A stretch of DNA of 64,000 bases, taken from Balneola sp. EhC07 (GTDB taxonomy: Bacteria > Bacteroidota > Rhodothermia > Balneolales > Balneolaceae). A program made the position numbers and the translations under genes. Shown here in pieces: positions 44,494 to 54,230 of the stretch (the stretch's first letter is position 1; each line of letters starts with the position of its first letter). The stretch is from assembly GCF_001650905.1 (NCBI RefSeq), contig NZ_LXYG01000016.1, positions 275,565 through 339,564 on the forward strand. The letters run 5' to 3'. Under the pieces are notes generated by a model. The model saw nothing but the letters and a program-made list of their open reading frames with translations. It was not told the origin of the DNA and ran no database searches.

Positions 44494-44669
44494 GTTTCTT
44501 GAATTGTTTAAGTTGTTCAAGTAAGACCGATAAATGCTTGATTCCTTACAAAATATTATCGATTGCTTCTTGAAATGATAAAACCCTCAAAAACGTTATT
44601 CGCAGAAAGACAAAGGGTTAAAAGATTTGTATCTTCTAAGTCTACTCGAATTTTTAAAATTATTCTGAA

Positions 44670-47375
44670 ATGAGCGACAAATTTAAAAGCACTAAACAAA
44701 CATTTGAAACGGGTAATGGGGAAGCTACTTTTTATAGTCTTCCTAAGCTTACTGAAATGGGTTACGATAAAGTCAGCCGACTTCCATTTTCGATAAAGAT
44801 CTTATTGGAAGCCGTGTTGAGAGAAAACGATGGCTACGCAATAACAGATGCTGACATCGAAACACTGGCTACCTATAACGCAGAAAGCCCTGAAGGAGAA
44901 ATTCCATTTAAACCATCACGTGTAGTTCTGCAAGATTTTACCGGAGTACCGGCAGTAGTTGACCTTGCTGCTCTTCGTTCTGCAATGCAACGAATGGGTG
45001 GGAAAGCAACCGATATCAATCCGCAGGTTCCTGTTGATCTGGTTATTGACCACTCTGTTCAGGTTGATATGTTTGGCCAAGATGCGGCGCTCATGTTCAA
45101 CGTTGAAAAAGAAATGGAGCGTAACAACGAGCGTTACGAATTCCTTAAATGGGGTAAAGAAGCTTTTGATAATTTTAGAGTAGTGCCTCCGGGACGTGGA
45201 ATCGTTCATCAGGTGAATTTAGAGTATTTAGGTCGTGGAGTGTTTACCCGTGAAGAAGTTGACGGAACTAAAACGGCTTATCCTGATACGCTGGTAGGAA
45301 CCGATTCTCACACAACTATGATCAACGGACTCGGTATTTTAGGTTGGGGTGTTGGTGGAATTGAAGCGGAAGCAGCCATGCTTGGTCAGCCTATTTCTAT
45401 GTTGGTTCCTGAAGTAGCCGGAATGAAATTAACCGGGAAACTCCGTGAAGGTGTAACTGCTACTGATCTTACTCTTACTGTAACACAAATGCTGAGAAAG
45501 CACGGAGTGGTTGGTAAGTTTGTGGAATTTTATGGCGACGGTATCAGCAACATGAGTTTGCCTGATCGCGCTACAATCGCAAATATGGCTCCGGAATATG
45601 GTGCAACGATGGGCTTCTTCCCAATTGACAGCGAGTCGCTCCGCTACATGAGAAGAACAGGTCGTTCAGAAGAGTTAGTAAGTTTGGTTGAAAATTATAC
45701 CAAAGCTCAGGGATTATTCAGAACGGATGATACTCCTGATCCTGAATTTTCGACTACACTTGAATTAGATCTAAGCACAGTAGAAACTTCTCTAGCAGGA
45801 CCAAAACTTCCGCACGACAGAATTACACTCAGCAACATGAAGAAAGCTTTCGAAACTTCTTTGACCAGTGATAATCCTACGATGGGTTTCAATCTCGCTC
45901 AGGAAAGACTCGCCAGCAAAGGCTTGTATAAGAATGGTCAAGAAATTGAAATGACTCATGGTGATGTAGTAATTGCTGCTATCACAAGCTGTACAAACAC
46001 TTCTAATCCAAGTGTAATGTTAGGTGCAGGAATTGTAGCTAAAAAAGCTGTTGAGCGTGGACTAAAAGTGCCGGCTTATGTGAAGACTTCTCTCGCTCCG
46101 GGATCAAGAGTTGTAACCGAGTATTTACAAGAAGCCGGTTTAACTGAATACATGGATAAGCTTGGGTTCAACTTAGTTGGATATGGATGTACAACTTGTA
46201 TTGGTAACTCTGGTCCATTGCCTGAGCCTGTAGAAAAAGCGATCAAAGACGGGGATCTTATCGCTGCCGGTGTTCTTTCCGGAAACAGAAACTTTGAGGG
46301 ACGAATTCATCCATGGGTAAAAGCTAATTTCTTGGCTTCACCTCCACTAGTAGTTGCTTATGCTCTTGCCGGAACGGTTAATATTGATATGAATAATGAC
46401 CCAATCGGTAAGGATAAAGATGGAAATGATGTTTATCTGAAAGAGATCTGGCCAACAACAGAAGAAATTGCAGAGCATTTAGACAACGCAATTCGCCCGG
46501 ATCTTTTCGACAAAATGTATTCCGATATTTTCGAATCTCCGACCTGGGAAGAAATCCCTGTTTCCGGTGGAGATCAATTTGCATGGAGCGAAGATTCAAC
46601 CTACATACAGGAGCCGCCTTTCTTTATGGATATGAAGGAAGAGCCTGAGCCGATCAAATCTATTGAAGGTGCTCGTGTTCTTGTAAAAGTTGGAGATTCC
46701 ATTACAACAGATCATATTTCTCCGGCAGGGAACATCAAAGAAGACGCTCCTGCTGGTGAATACCTGAAAGCGCATGGAGTCGAAAAGAAAGACTTCAACT
46801 CTTACGGATCCAGAAGAGGAAATGACCGTGTTATGACGCGTGGTACATTTGCTAATGTTCGATTTAAAAACCAATTGGCTCCGGGAAAAGAAGGTGGGTT
46901 TACTGAGTATCATCCAACCGGTGAGATCACAACTATCTACGATGCTTCATTGAAGTATAAAGAGAATAACACTCCACTGATTGCCATAGCTGGAAACCAA
47001 TACGGAACGGGTTCGTCTCGTGACTGGGCTGCTAAAGGTACAAATCTGCTTGGAGTGAAAGCGGTTATTGCGGAATCTTATGAAAGAATACACAGATCAA
47101 ACCTGGTACAAATGGGAGTTCTTCCTTTACAATTTAAAGAAGGAGAAACTCCGGAATCTCTTGGTTTAGATGGTTCTGAAACATTTACTATTCATTTAAG
47201 TGATGATATAAAAGCTCGTGAAGATGTAAAAGTAACAGCGGTAACTGAGGATGGTAAAGAGATTAATTTTACTACAAACAGTAGAATTGACACGCCGGTA
47301 GAGGTAGACTATTATCGAAATGGTGGAATCCTCCATACCGTACTTTTAGATTACTTAAAGAAAAGTAAAAACTAA
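44670..47375 (+). CDS. acnA: Aconitate hydratase (AcnA type)
   Basis: Aconitase interconverts citrate and isocitrate in the TCA cycle with a 4Fe-4S cluster. The 901 residues carry the cluster cysteines in [11 protein letters not shown] and [19 protein letters not shown]. They also show [47 protein letters not shown] and [12 protein letters not shown]. The order of domains and the length match the AcnA/IRP1-type enzyme rather than AcnB. It is transcribed alone and terminated just downstream. The intergenic space before it separates it from the RAYT gene. Confidence 0.97.
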   Translation: MSDKFKSTKQTFETGNGEATFYSLPKLTEMGYDKVSRLPFSIKILLEAVLRENDGYAITDADIETLATYNAESPEGEIPFKPSRVVLQDFTGVPAVVDLAALRSAMQRMGGKATDINPQVPVDLVIDHSVQVDMFGQDAALMFNVEKEMERNNERYEFLKWGKEAFDNFRVVPPGRGIVHQVNLEYLGRGVFTREEVDGTKTAYPDTLVGTDSHTTMINGLGILGWGVGGIEAEAAMLGQPISMLVPEVAGMKLTGKLREGVTATDLTLTVTQMLRKHGVVGKFVEFYGDGISNMSLPDRATIANMAPEYGATMGFFPIDSESLRYMRRTGRSEELVSLVENYTKAQGLFRTDDTPDPEFSTTLELDLSTVETSLAGPKLPHDRITLSNMKKAFETSLTSDNPTMGFNLAQERLASKGLYKNGQEIEMTHGDVVIAAITSCTNTSNPSVMLGAGIVAKKAVERGLKVPAYVKTSLAPGSRVVTEYLQEAGLTEYMDKLGFNLVGYGCTTCIGNSGPLPEPVEKAIKDGDLIAAGVLSGNRNFEGRIHPWVKANFLASPPLVVAYALAGTVNIDMNNDPIGKDKDGNDVYLKEIWPTTEEIAEHLDNAIRPDLFDKMYSDIFESPTWEEIPVSGGDQFAWSEDSTYIQEPPFFMDMKEEPEPIKSIEGARVLVKVGDSITTDHISPAGNIKEDAPAGEYLKAHGVEKKDFNSYGSRRGNDRVMTRGTFANVRFKNQLAPGKEGGFTEYHPTGEITTIYDASLKYKENNTPLIAIAGNQYGTGSSRDWAAKGTNLLGVKAVIAESYERIHRSNLVQMGVLPLQFKEGETPESLGLDGSETFTIHLSDDIKAREDVKVTAVTEDGKEINFTTNSRIDTPVEVDYYRNGGILHTVLLDYLKKSKN

Positions 47376-47401
47376 GAGTTAATTATTTTTTTAGTTTAAT
47401 T

Positions 47402-47444
47402 AAAAGCTCCGTTTGTGAATGCAGACGGAGCTTTTTTCTTTTTT
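47402..47444 (+). terminator. Terminator after acnA
   Basis: AAAAGCTCCGT pairs with ACGGAGCTTTT around an 11-base loop and is followed by TTCTTTTTT. Confidence 0.87.
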
Positions 47445-47487
47445 ACAGAAAAAAACCTGATATTGGAAAAATTTAACTCGGGTAAAA

Positions 47488-48603
47488 GTGCAAAAAATAG
47501 AGCACACTAAATTACTTGTTCATTCCATTCAGAGTATTGGCAGGGCAGTAGAACTTAAAGAACTTCTTGTAAAGAGTATGAACGCAATACAAACAGTATT
47601 GGGTGCAGAAGCCAGTACGTTAATGTTGCTGGATAAAGGTACAGGAGAGTTAAATGTGAGTATCCCCACCGGTCCTGTTAAAGATGAGATTACAGGTTTT
47701 AAAATTCCGAAAGATAAAGGAGTTAGTGGTTGGGTAATCCAAAATAATAAAGCATTCTTAAGTAATGATGTTTCGAAAGACGATGCTTTTTGGCAAGATC
47801 TTAGTGCGGACTTTGAAACCAAAAGTCTGCTCTGTGTCCCATTAAGAGATAGAGATGGAGAAGCTTACGGTGTCTTGCAAGCAGTAAATAAAGAACTTGG
47901 TCTTTCATTTCTCGAAGAAGACTTAGAAGTATTTAAAATACTTGCTGAACACATTTCTTTAGCCATTCAAAGAAACAGAGAATATGATGAAATGGAAGCA
48001 AAGCTTGAGAAAAAAACACTGCTTTTGTCAGAGACTCATCATAGGTTAAAGAATAACTTATTTGCTATTTCAGCACTTATGGAACTGGAATCCAACAGGC
48101 TGGAAAATGGAGATTCCATTGACATTCTGAGGAATGCAAGCTCCCGACTTAAATCGATAGCTCATCTTCATTCGTTATTATATGAAGATAGTGATACAAA
48201 TGAAGTTGGTCTAAAGGTATTTTTAAACCATATAATTGGAAGTATTAAGAGTATTTACAATCAAAATGAAAAAACAATCCGGATTGAGGCTCAAATTGAT
48301 GATATAGAAATACCGGCTGAGTTATCTATTTTGTGTGGACTCACTTTAAATGAGTTACTTATTAATGCATTTAAACATGCTTTTTTTGATAGAAATGCAG
48401 GCACAATTAATATCAGAGTCAGGAATTTAGCGAATGAAAAAATTCAATTGAATCTGTCAGATGATGGAGTTGGGATGCCTGTCTTAAAAAATCAATCAGA
48501 TCACTTATTTGTTGTTCATGCTTTTGTTAAGCAAATGAATGCAAAGATCACTCATACACCGAGTGAAACAGGTACTAGTTTCACAGTAGAAATACCATTA
48601 TAA
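47488..48603 (+). CDS. GAF-domain sensor histidine kinase (HisKA_2 type)
   Basis: The 371-residue soluble kinase starts at a GTG. Residues about 20-160 are a GAF sensor domain (EASTLMLLDKGTGELNVSI, KGVSGWVIQNNKAFLSNDV, LCVPLRDRDGEAYGVLQAVN). The HisKA_2 helix reads LLLSETHHRLKNNLFAISAL with the phospho-accepting His185. The ATPase has LNELLINAFKHAF and LSDDGVGMP. Without transmembrane segments it probably senses an internal signal. A paralogue with the same architecture follows 85 bases downstream and has lost the His. No response regulator is adjacent. Confidence 0.87.
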   Translation: MQKIEHTKLLVHSIQSIGRAVELKELLVKSMNAIQTVLGAEASTLMLLDKGTGELNVSIPTGPVKDEITGFKIPKDKGVSGWVIQNNKAFLSNDVSKDDAFWQDLSADFETKSLLCVPLRDRDGEAYGVLQAVNKELGLSFLEEDLEVFKILAEHISLAIQRNREYDEMEAKLEKKTLLLSETHHRLKNNLFAISALMELESNRLENGDSIDILRNASSRLKSIAHLHSLLYEDSDTNEVGLKVFLNHIIGSIKSIYNQNEKTIRIEAQIDDIEIPAELSILCGLTLNELLINAFKHAFFDRNAGTINIRVRNLANEKIQLNLSDDGVGMPVLKNQSDHLFVVHAFVKQMNAKITHTPSETGTSFTVEIPL

Positions 48604-48687
48604 ATTTCTATTCTCCCTATCTTGTAAATTATTATTCCGCCTTTTGTTTTTTGGGCTGAAAAAAGCATCTTTACAGTTTATAAGTTT

Positions 48688-49845
48688 ATGTCTGACAACC
48701 ATCAAAATATGAGACTGTTGCTTCATGCGATTGAGGGGATCAATCGTACAATGGAGCTAAAACAACTTCTTCTGAAGTGCATGGATTCGGTATGTTATGT
48801 TGTTGATGCCGAAGCAAGTTCTTTGATGTTGTTAGATAATTCAACCGGAAGATTACATTTAAGTGTTCCAACAGGTCCTGTAAGAGATGAGGTAAAGGGT
48901 CAGATCATACCAAGAGATAAAGGAGTTGCTGGTTGGGTTTTAAAGAATGAGAAGCCATACCTGGTCAATGATATGGCAAAGAGTAAAGAGTTTTTTGGGG
49001 ATATAAGTAAGGGCTTCAAAACAAGAAATATGATTTGTGTTCCAATGTTCGATTCAAAGAACAACGTAATTGGAATTATGCAGGCATTGAATAAAAAAGA
49101 GAGCCGGGAGTTTGCTGAAAAAGATATTCCGGTGTTAGAAACTCTGGCGGCACATGCAGCATTGTCTATCGAAAAGGCTAAAGAAGTTGATGATCTCAAA
49201 AATACAATCAAGGACAAAGAGCATCGATTAAAAGAGGTCCATCAGGGTTTTGAGAATAGTTTATCTGCATTAAATGCACTGGTTCAGTTACAGGTTCCAT
49301 TGCTTAGTGATGAAAATGCTAAGTTTTTGATGAAGTCTACCGGTTCCAGAATTGAAACTATAGCGCATGCTCACAAAATTCTGTTTAATTCAGAAGATAA
49401 TGAGCTGATAGATGTAGGATTCTATTTGGGCCATCTCACATCAACGATTGTCGAAATATTCGGAGATTATGACAAGGACATAAGCTACAATCTGGATATC
49501 GATAAAATAGAATTAAAAGCCAGCACAGCTTTAACAGCAGGCCTTATCATAAATGAAGTTATTCTGAATATGTACAGAGATGCTTTTATCGGTTATGATA
49601 AAGGTAAGATCGCAATAGCTGTAAAAAAAGATGGCGGAGATAAGGTTTTAATCAGTATTTCAGATAATGGAAACGGTATTTCTGAGTATCTGGATGGAAC
49701 AGTTGCAGGGAATCTCGCATCAATTGTAATTCAAACTCTGGGTGATAAACTTAACGCAGAATCCAGACAGCATATGAATGAAGATGGGGGGACAACATTT
49801 ACATTGATATTCTCAAGGGAAACAACGAATCCGCCTTCAATATAG
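48688..49845 (+). CDS. GAF-domain kinase paralogue lacking the phospho-His
   Basis: The 385-residue protein aligns with the upstream kinase over its whole length. The GAF half is well kept (EASSLMLLDNSTGRLHLSV, KGVAGWVLKNEKPYLVNDM). At the phospho-acceptor position the H-R-L-K-N-N motif has become HQGFENSL, so the residue matching His185 is Gln186. The ATPase half is also eroded (INEVILNMYRDAF for LNELLINAFKHAF) although ISDNGNGIS is present. It is therefore probably a pseudokinase or regulatory partner of the upstream kinase. Its last nine bases overlap the 3' end of the convergent FAD gene. Confidence 0.82.
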   Translation: MSDNHQNMRLLLHAIEGINRTMELKQLLLKCMDSVCYVVDAEASSLMLLDNSTGRLHLSVPTGPVRDEVKGQIIPRDKGVAGWVLKNEKPYLVNDMAKSKEFFGDISKGFKTRNMICVPMFDSKNNVIGIMQALNKKESREFAEKDIPVLETLAAHAALSIEKAKEVDDLKNTIKDKEHRLKEVHQGFENSLSALNALVQLQVPLLSDENAKFLMKSTGSRIETIAHAHKILFNSEDNELIDVGFYLGHLTSTIVEIFGDYDKDISYNLDIDKIELKASTALTAGLIINEVILNMYRDAFIGYDKGKIAIAVKKDGGDKVLISISDNGNGISEYLDGTVAGNLASIVIQTLGDKLNAESRQHMNEDGGTTFTLIFSRETTNPPSI

Positions 49846-50985
49846 TCCTTTCATAGTAAACACTTTCAAGGCAATTTTTTTCAAAGGGGTTTTTAAAATT
49901 AGCTGAACCAATATTTTTCTAAAAAAAGGGAAAGATTGCTTTCTTCCCATTCTCATATTCCATTCAGCTCTGCGGGAAGCTTTTTTTACGATCTTCTTTT
50001 GTTGTTTCTGGTAATCCGATAAAAACTCAGTTTCTTTTTCAGGATTCATCTTAATTTTGGATAAAGCCTTTGCCAATAACCATGCTCCAATCCACCCCAG
50101 ATTCATTCCTTGTCCTCCAATAGGACTAACTACATGAGCGGCATCTCCACAAAGAATAACACGATCTTTAAAATAATTCTCAGCTGAAAAATTCTGAACA
50201 CCAAAACTACTTATCATGGTGTTTTTGAGAGTTTTTAAATCAGTACCAACGCGTTGTTTTACAAAATCAGCCAGTATGTTTTGGGTTGGAGAATCAATAT
50301 ATGAGTCGGTTTTTACCACCCAACGACGCATGTTATCCGGAAGAGGAAAAGATTCTATCAAACCTTGCTTAGGTAAAAATACTACTGCTTGATCTTCAAA
50401 AGAGGTGTTGTCATCAAAATCGCCCATAATGTAAGTGTCGGGGTATTGCTTACCTTCATAAAGGATGCCGGTATCCTTGCGAACGAGACTGTTTTTGCCG
50501 TCACATCCTATAATATATTTTGAGGTGATGCAATATTCCTTTCCTGCTTTTTGATACCAACAAGAAACATCCTGATCAGATTGTTGAACACGTGTAACGG
50601 TGGCTTCAGAAATTAAACCCTCAGGATTAAGTTCTTGGAATTTGGCAAGCAAAATTCTTTCCGTATAAAACTGTGGGCAAGCCAGAATAAAATTAAAAGG
50701 CCCTCCAAGCTGATCGAAGTTGATAATTCCTAGTACTTTTTTTCCATTATGAGCTAACCCTTTTTTAATAGAAATTCCTTTTTCAAGAAACTCATTTACC
50801 AATCCTGTTTTTTCAAATAACTCCAGAGAGACTGGATGGATCCCGAGAGATCTTGAATCCTGTACAGGCTCAGCTCTTTTTTCAAGAATGGTGCAATCTA
50901 TTCCTTGTTTAGAAAGACAAATTCCCAGAAAAAGTCCTACAGGCCCACCACCCACAATAGTTATTTCTGATTTATTCTTTTTCAT
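49837..50985 (-). CDS. FAD-dependent hydroxylase (aromatic monooxygenase type)
   Basis: The 382-residue flavoprotein has three FAD motifs: ITIVGGGPVGLFLGICL (residues 8-24), GCDGKNSLVR near residue 160 and ILCGDAAHVVSPIGGQGMNL near residue 275. This is the PHBH-like single-component class that hydroxylates aromatic rings. As the third gene after a type III polyketide synthase and a methyltransferase it is positioned to oxidise a resorcinol or quinone product, as SrsC does in Streptomyces. The start lies inside the last codons of the methyltransferase gene (14-base overlap). The C-terminal tail KVFTMKGLY is basic-hydrophobic and may touch the membrane. Confidence 0.84.
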   Translation of the reverse strand: MKKNKSEITIVGGGPVGLFLGICLSKQGIDCTILEKRAEPVQDSRSLGIHPVSLELFEKTGLVNEFLEKGISIKKGLAHNGKKVLGIINFDQLGGPFNFILACPQFYTERILLAKFQELNPEGLISEATVTRVQQSDQDVSCWYQKAGKEYCITSKYIIGCDGKNSLVRKDTGILYEGKQYPDTYIMGDFDDNTSFEDQAVVFLPKQGLIESFPLPDNMRRWVVKTDSYIDSPTQNILADFVKQRVGTDLKTLKNTMISSFGVQNFSAENYFKDRVILCGDAAHVVSPIGGQGMNLGWIGAWLLAKALSKIKMNPEKETEFLSDYQKQQKKIVKKASRRAEWNMRMGRKQSFPFFRKILVQLILKTPLKKIALKVFTMKGLY

Positions 50986-51670
50986 AGATTAAAATCAATC
51001 TGAAGGGAATAATCCGGTGAACTTTCCAATTGTCCGGGGCTACTTTTGATAGCTCATCAAATGTATAGCTGCGTTTTATTGAAATCCTGCCATCATAAGA
51101 AATGAATGAGTTTTTGAAGAAAAGTTTAGAGAGCACAGTAAAAAAAATGTAGCCTAAATCACTTCTTTCAATATCATTAAAGATGACCTTTTTTGTGGCA
51201 AGAAGTTTTGCTTCATAGCAAATAGTTTCAAAAGAAGATTGATCTAAGTGATGGAGCAGATGGTTTGAAATCACAAAGTCATATGAAGCTTGCTCATTAA
51301 CCAGGTCGGTAGATAAAGCGTGTCTGAAATGTATGTTTGAAGGGATTTCTAAAGTTTGGATATACTCTAAAGAACGGGGATCAGAATCAATAGAAGTTAT
51401 ATTTAGATGAAAACCATCTTCAGTTGCTAATTTTGATAGATGTAAGGAAATATCTCCACCTCCGAAACCTATATCCAATAAGCTGGCTTTTCCATTTTGT
51501 TGTTCTAGTAGCGGTTTAATTTCTTTTTTGTAGATGAGATCCCATCTTGATAAGAGTTTATTGATCGTTCGAAACTGGCGATATGTATTTTTTAATTTCT
51601 CGGAATCACAGTTTGGGTCATCCATTAACTCCCGAAGCTCAGGTTTTCTATGACGTAAAAAAAGGGGCAT
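50972..51670 (-). CDS. SAM-dependent class I methyltransferase
   Basis: The ATG at 51670 shares one base with the polyketide synthase stop (TGATG). The 232 residues carry the SAM motif SLLDIGFGGGDISLHL (about residue 67) with the acidic residue in TSIDSDPRSLEYIQ, then ISNHLLHHLDQ. This is a UbiE-like class I enzyme. In context it probably O- or C-methylates the polyketide product. In Streptomyces the analogous SrsB belongs to another methyltransferase family, so this would be a non-orthologous replacement. Substrate is inferred. Confidence 0.82.
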   Translation of the reverse strand: MPLFLRHRKPELRELMDDPNCDSEKLKNTYRQFRTINKLLSRWDLIYKKEIKPLLEQQNGKASLLDIGFGGGDISLHLSKLATEDGFHLNITSIDSDPRSLEYIQTLEIPSNIHFRHALSTDLVNEQASYDFVISNHLLHHLDQSSFETICYEAKLLATKKVIFNDIERSDLGYIFFTVLSKLFFKNSFISYDGRISIKRSYTFDELSKVAPDNWKVHRIIPFRLILIYEKE

Positions 51671-52761
51671 CAAACTACCTTTAATAATCCACTTTCAATA
51701 GTAAGTCCAGGACCAAAAGCCATTGGTAAAATTTTGGAATTTTCTTTGGGATTGGAATTCATCAATTCATTTAAAACAAAAAGAACGGTAACGCTACTCA
51801 TATTTCCGTATTGAGCCAGAGTTTTCCGGGATGCTGCGACCTGATGTTCTTTGAGGTTTAAACCGGACTCTATTTTATCTACAATTGCTCTGCCTCCGGG
51901 GTGGATAGCCCAATAATCAATATCAGAAAGTTGAAGATCATATTTATCAAAAAGAGGCTGTATTACTTGTTTTAGATTGCTTTCAATTATATCAGGAACG
52001 TAAGTTGACAAGATCATATCAAAGCCGTGATCTCCAATATCCCAGGCCATATCTTTTTCTCCGTTGGGAGTCAGAGAAGAAGCAAATCCCTGAATTTCGT
52101 AGGAAAGTTTCGGAGGTTTTTTTTGGCTTACCAATGCACCTGCAGATCCATCAGCAAAAACAGAAGCTGATATCAGGTTATCTAAATCCGTTTTCTGTTG
52201 AAAATGCAGAGAGCAGAGTTCGGTAGCTACAATAAGGACCACTGCATCCGGATTGTTCTGACAAAAAGAGTGAGCCATTTTCAATGCAGGGAAAGCCGCA
52301 AAACATCCCATAAAACCTAAATGGAAACGTTCTGTTGAAGGCAAAAGCCCGAGCTGTTTTACAAGATCATAATCAGGTCCCGGCGCGTAAAAACCGGTAC
52401 AAGAAACTGTAATTACATGAGTAATATCTTCTTTCTCAAAATGGGGATTTTTGTCCAGTAGCTTTTTCCCGGTTTCCACAAATAAAGAAGATGCTGATGT
52501 TTTATAGACCTCATTTCTTTCCCCTGTAGTTGGAGTGGAAGTAACGGAGCCGTTCAGGTAAGGGTTCGGTTTTTCAGTTTGATGGAATTCATTGATCACA
52601 GAATGCCTTTTTTCAATTCCTGATTGCGAATAAATTCTATGCAGAATGGCTTGAGTTTTTCTGTCTTTAGCTAGAGCAGATTTCATGATTTCCCGAACTG
52701 AATCCTGAGAATTTGATCCTTCAGGGACAGAAGTTGATATGTCGTGAATATATACAGGCAT
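51670..52761 (-). CDS. Type III polyketide synthase
   Basis: The 363-residue chalcone-synthase-type enzyme has the catalytic triad in order: Cys121 in ITVSCTGFYAPGPDY, His287 in YWAIHPGGRAIVDKIES and Asn320 in QYGNMSSVTVLFVL. The closing motif is AFGPGLTIESGLL. Type III synthases extend an acyl-CoA starter with malonyl-CoA and cyclise it, in bacteria often giving alkylresorcinols or alkylpyrones. The gene heads an operon with a methyltransferase and a flavin hydroxylase. That set matches the SrsABC logic for methylated phenolic lipids or alkylquinones. Starter length cannot be read from the sequence. Confidence 0.93.
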   Translation of the reverse strand: MPVYIHDISTSVPEGSNSQDSVREIMKSALAKDRKTQAILHRIYSQSGIEKRHSVINEFHQTEKPNPYLNGSVTSTPTTGERNEVYKTSASSLFVETGKKLLDKNPHFEKEDITHVITVSCTGFYAPGPDYDLVKQLGLLPSTERFHLGFMGCFAAFPALKMAHSFCQNNPDAVVLIVATELCSLHFQQKTDLDNLISASVFADGSAGALVSQKKPPKLSYEIQGFASSLTPNGEKDMAWDIGDHGFDMILSTYVPDIIESNLKQVIQPLFDKYDLQLSDIDYWAIHPGGRAIVDKIESGLNLKEHQVAASRKTLAQYGNMSSVTVLFVLNELMNSNPKENSKILPMAFGPGLTIESGLLKVV

Positions 52762-52840
52762 CGTTAAGTTATATTATACAACTAACTCTACGAATTTGTA
52801 TCACGAATAGTTCATGTTTTAGGTGAGGAAGTGAGAATCA

Positions 52841-54181
52841 CTAATCACCAACGGTCAACCTGTGAAAACGAAAGTTATGAAGAACTGCAGCAACAGATAA
52901 TCCTGAAATCAAACCAACCCAGAGCCCTTCGGGACCAAAATCTGAAATTATTCCCAGATAATAGCCAATAGGAAAACCGATCAGCCAGTAGGCAATAAAG
53001 TTTACGATCATTGGTCTTCGGGTATCTTTTAAACCTCTTAACGCTCCAAAGCCCCCAACCTGAAGTCCGTCTGAAATTTGAAACAATCCTGCCATAAATA
53101 ACAATGATACTGACATTTTACTCACCAATGGGTCATCAGTATAAATGCTGATTATTGTTTCCGGAATCGAGAATAACATAATTGCAGTTAGAGTCATTAT
53201 AGAGCCACACATAGCAATACCTACAAATCCGCGAAGTCGTGCATTTGATAAAGAACCTTGTCCAATTGAAAAACCAACACGTTGAGTAATGGCCATGGAG
53301 AGACCGAATGGAATCATAAATAAAGTGGCAGCTACATTTATTGCAATTTGATGGGAGGCTGAAGCTTCAACGCTAAGAGTCCCCATCAAAACGCTTACAC
53401 TGGCAAAAAGTAGAATTTCCATGGCGGTACTCGCCCCGTTCGGAATTCCAACACGAAGAAATTCACTGAATATTTTTGGATCGGGACCTTTGGTTCGGGC
53501 AAAAATATCAAATCTCTTAAATGGTTTAAACCTCATCATGAAACCAATAAAAATAATAGCTGCAAAGAGGTTAATTAATGAAGTCGCATAACCTGCACCA
53601 ACAGCTCCCATACCGGTTATTCCCAGCCCGCCATACATAAATATATAATTGGCTCCTACATTCAGAACCAGACTTATAGCTGCGATATACATAGCGGGTT
53701 TGGTTACAGATAAACCTTCGCTGAAATAGCGAACTCCGGCATATGCAAACAAAGGGAGCAGGCCCCAGGATATAGCTTTCAGGTAGTCAGTAGCGATAGG
53801 TACGATCTCACTTGTAACCCCAACTAAGTTCATGATGATATCCAGGTTTCGAGTAAGGAAAAAAGTGGGAATAGTGAGTAACAAAACCAGCCAAAACATT
53901 TGTCGGGCACTGGTTCCGATTTCCTTAAATCTTCGGGCTCCTAAATGTTCAGAAACAATAGGATTGATCGCTATCAGTGTTGCCATGCAGAAAATGGACA
54001 AAGGCAGATACATGGCATTGCCAATAGCTACTCCGGCAAGATCAAGTGCAGAGAGATTACCTGCCATTACTGTATCAGTGAAGTTTAACCCCATCCGCAT
54101 TAACTGAGTGGCAATGATAGGACCACCTAATTTCAGAAGAACAGAACTTTCTTTTTTTATTTTTGAGGATGTAGCCGGCAT
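52841..54181 (-). CDS. MATE-family efflux transporter
   Basis: The 446-residue protein has twelve predicted transmembrane helices and MATE signatures. It starts LKLGGPIIATQLMRMGLNFT, with DTVMAGNLSALDLAGVAIGN, and the second half has GIPNGASTAMEILLFASVSV, ASASHQIAINVAATLFMIP and GLQVGGFGALRGLKDTRRPM. MATE pumps export cationic drugs and metabolites using Na+ or H+ gradients. It lies 79 bases upstream of the polyketide operon in the same direction, so it may export the product, though it could equally be independent. Confidence 0.88.
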   Translation of the reverse strand: MPATSSKIKKESSVLLKLGGPIIATQLMRMGLNFTDTVMAGNLSALDLAGVAIGNAMYLPLSIFCMATLIAINPIVSEHLGARRFKEIGTSARQMFWLVLLLTIPTFFLTRNLDIIMNLVGVTSEIVPIATDYLKAISWGLLPLFAYAGVRYFSEGLSVTKPAMYIAAISLVLNVGANYIFMYGGLGITGMGAVGAGYATSLINLFAAIIFIGFMMRFKPFKRFDIFARTKGPDPKIFSEFLRVGIPNGASTAMEILLFASVSVLMGTLSVEASASHQIAINVAATLFMIPFGLSMAITQRVGFSIGQGSLSNARLRGFVGIAMCGSIMTLTAIMLFSIPETIISIYTDDPLVSKMSVSLLFMAGLFQISDGLQVGGFGALRGLKDTRRPMIVNFIAYWLIGFPIGYYLGIISDFGPEGLWVGLISGLSVAAVLHNFRFHRLTVGD

Positions 54182-54230
54182 GTTTATTTCTTAGCCGGTA
54201 ATGGTACGAAGAAGCAAGGTGAATGGTAAA

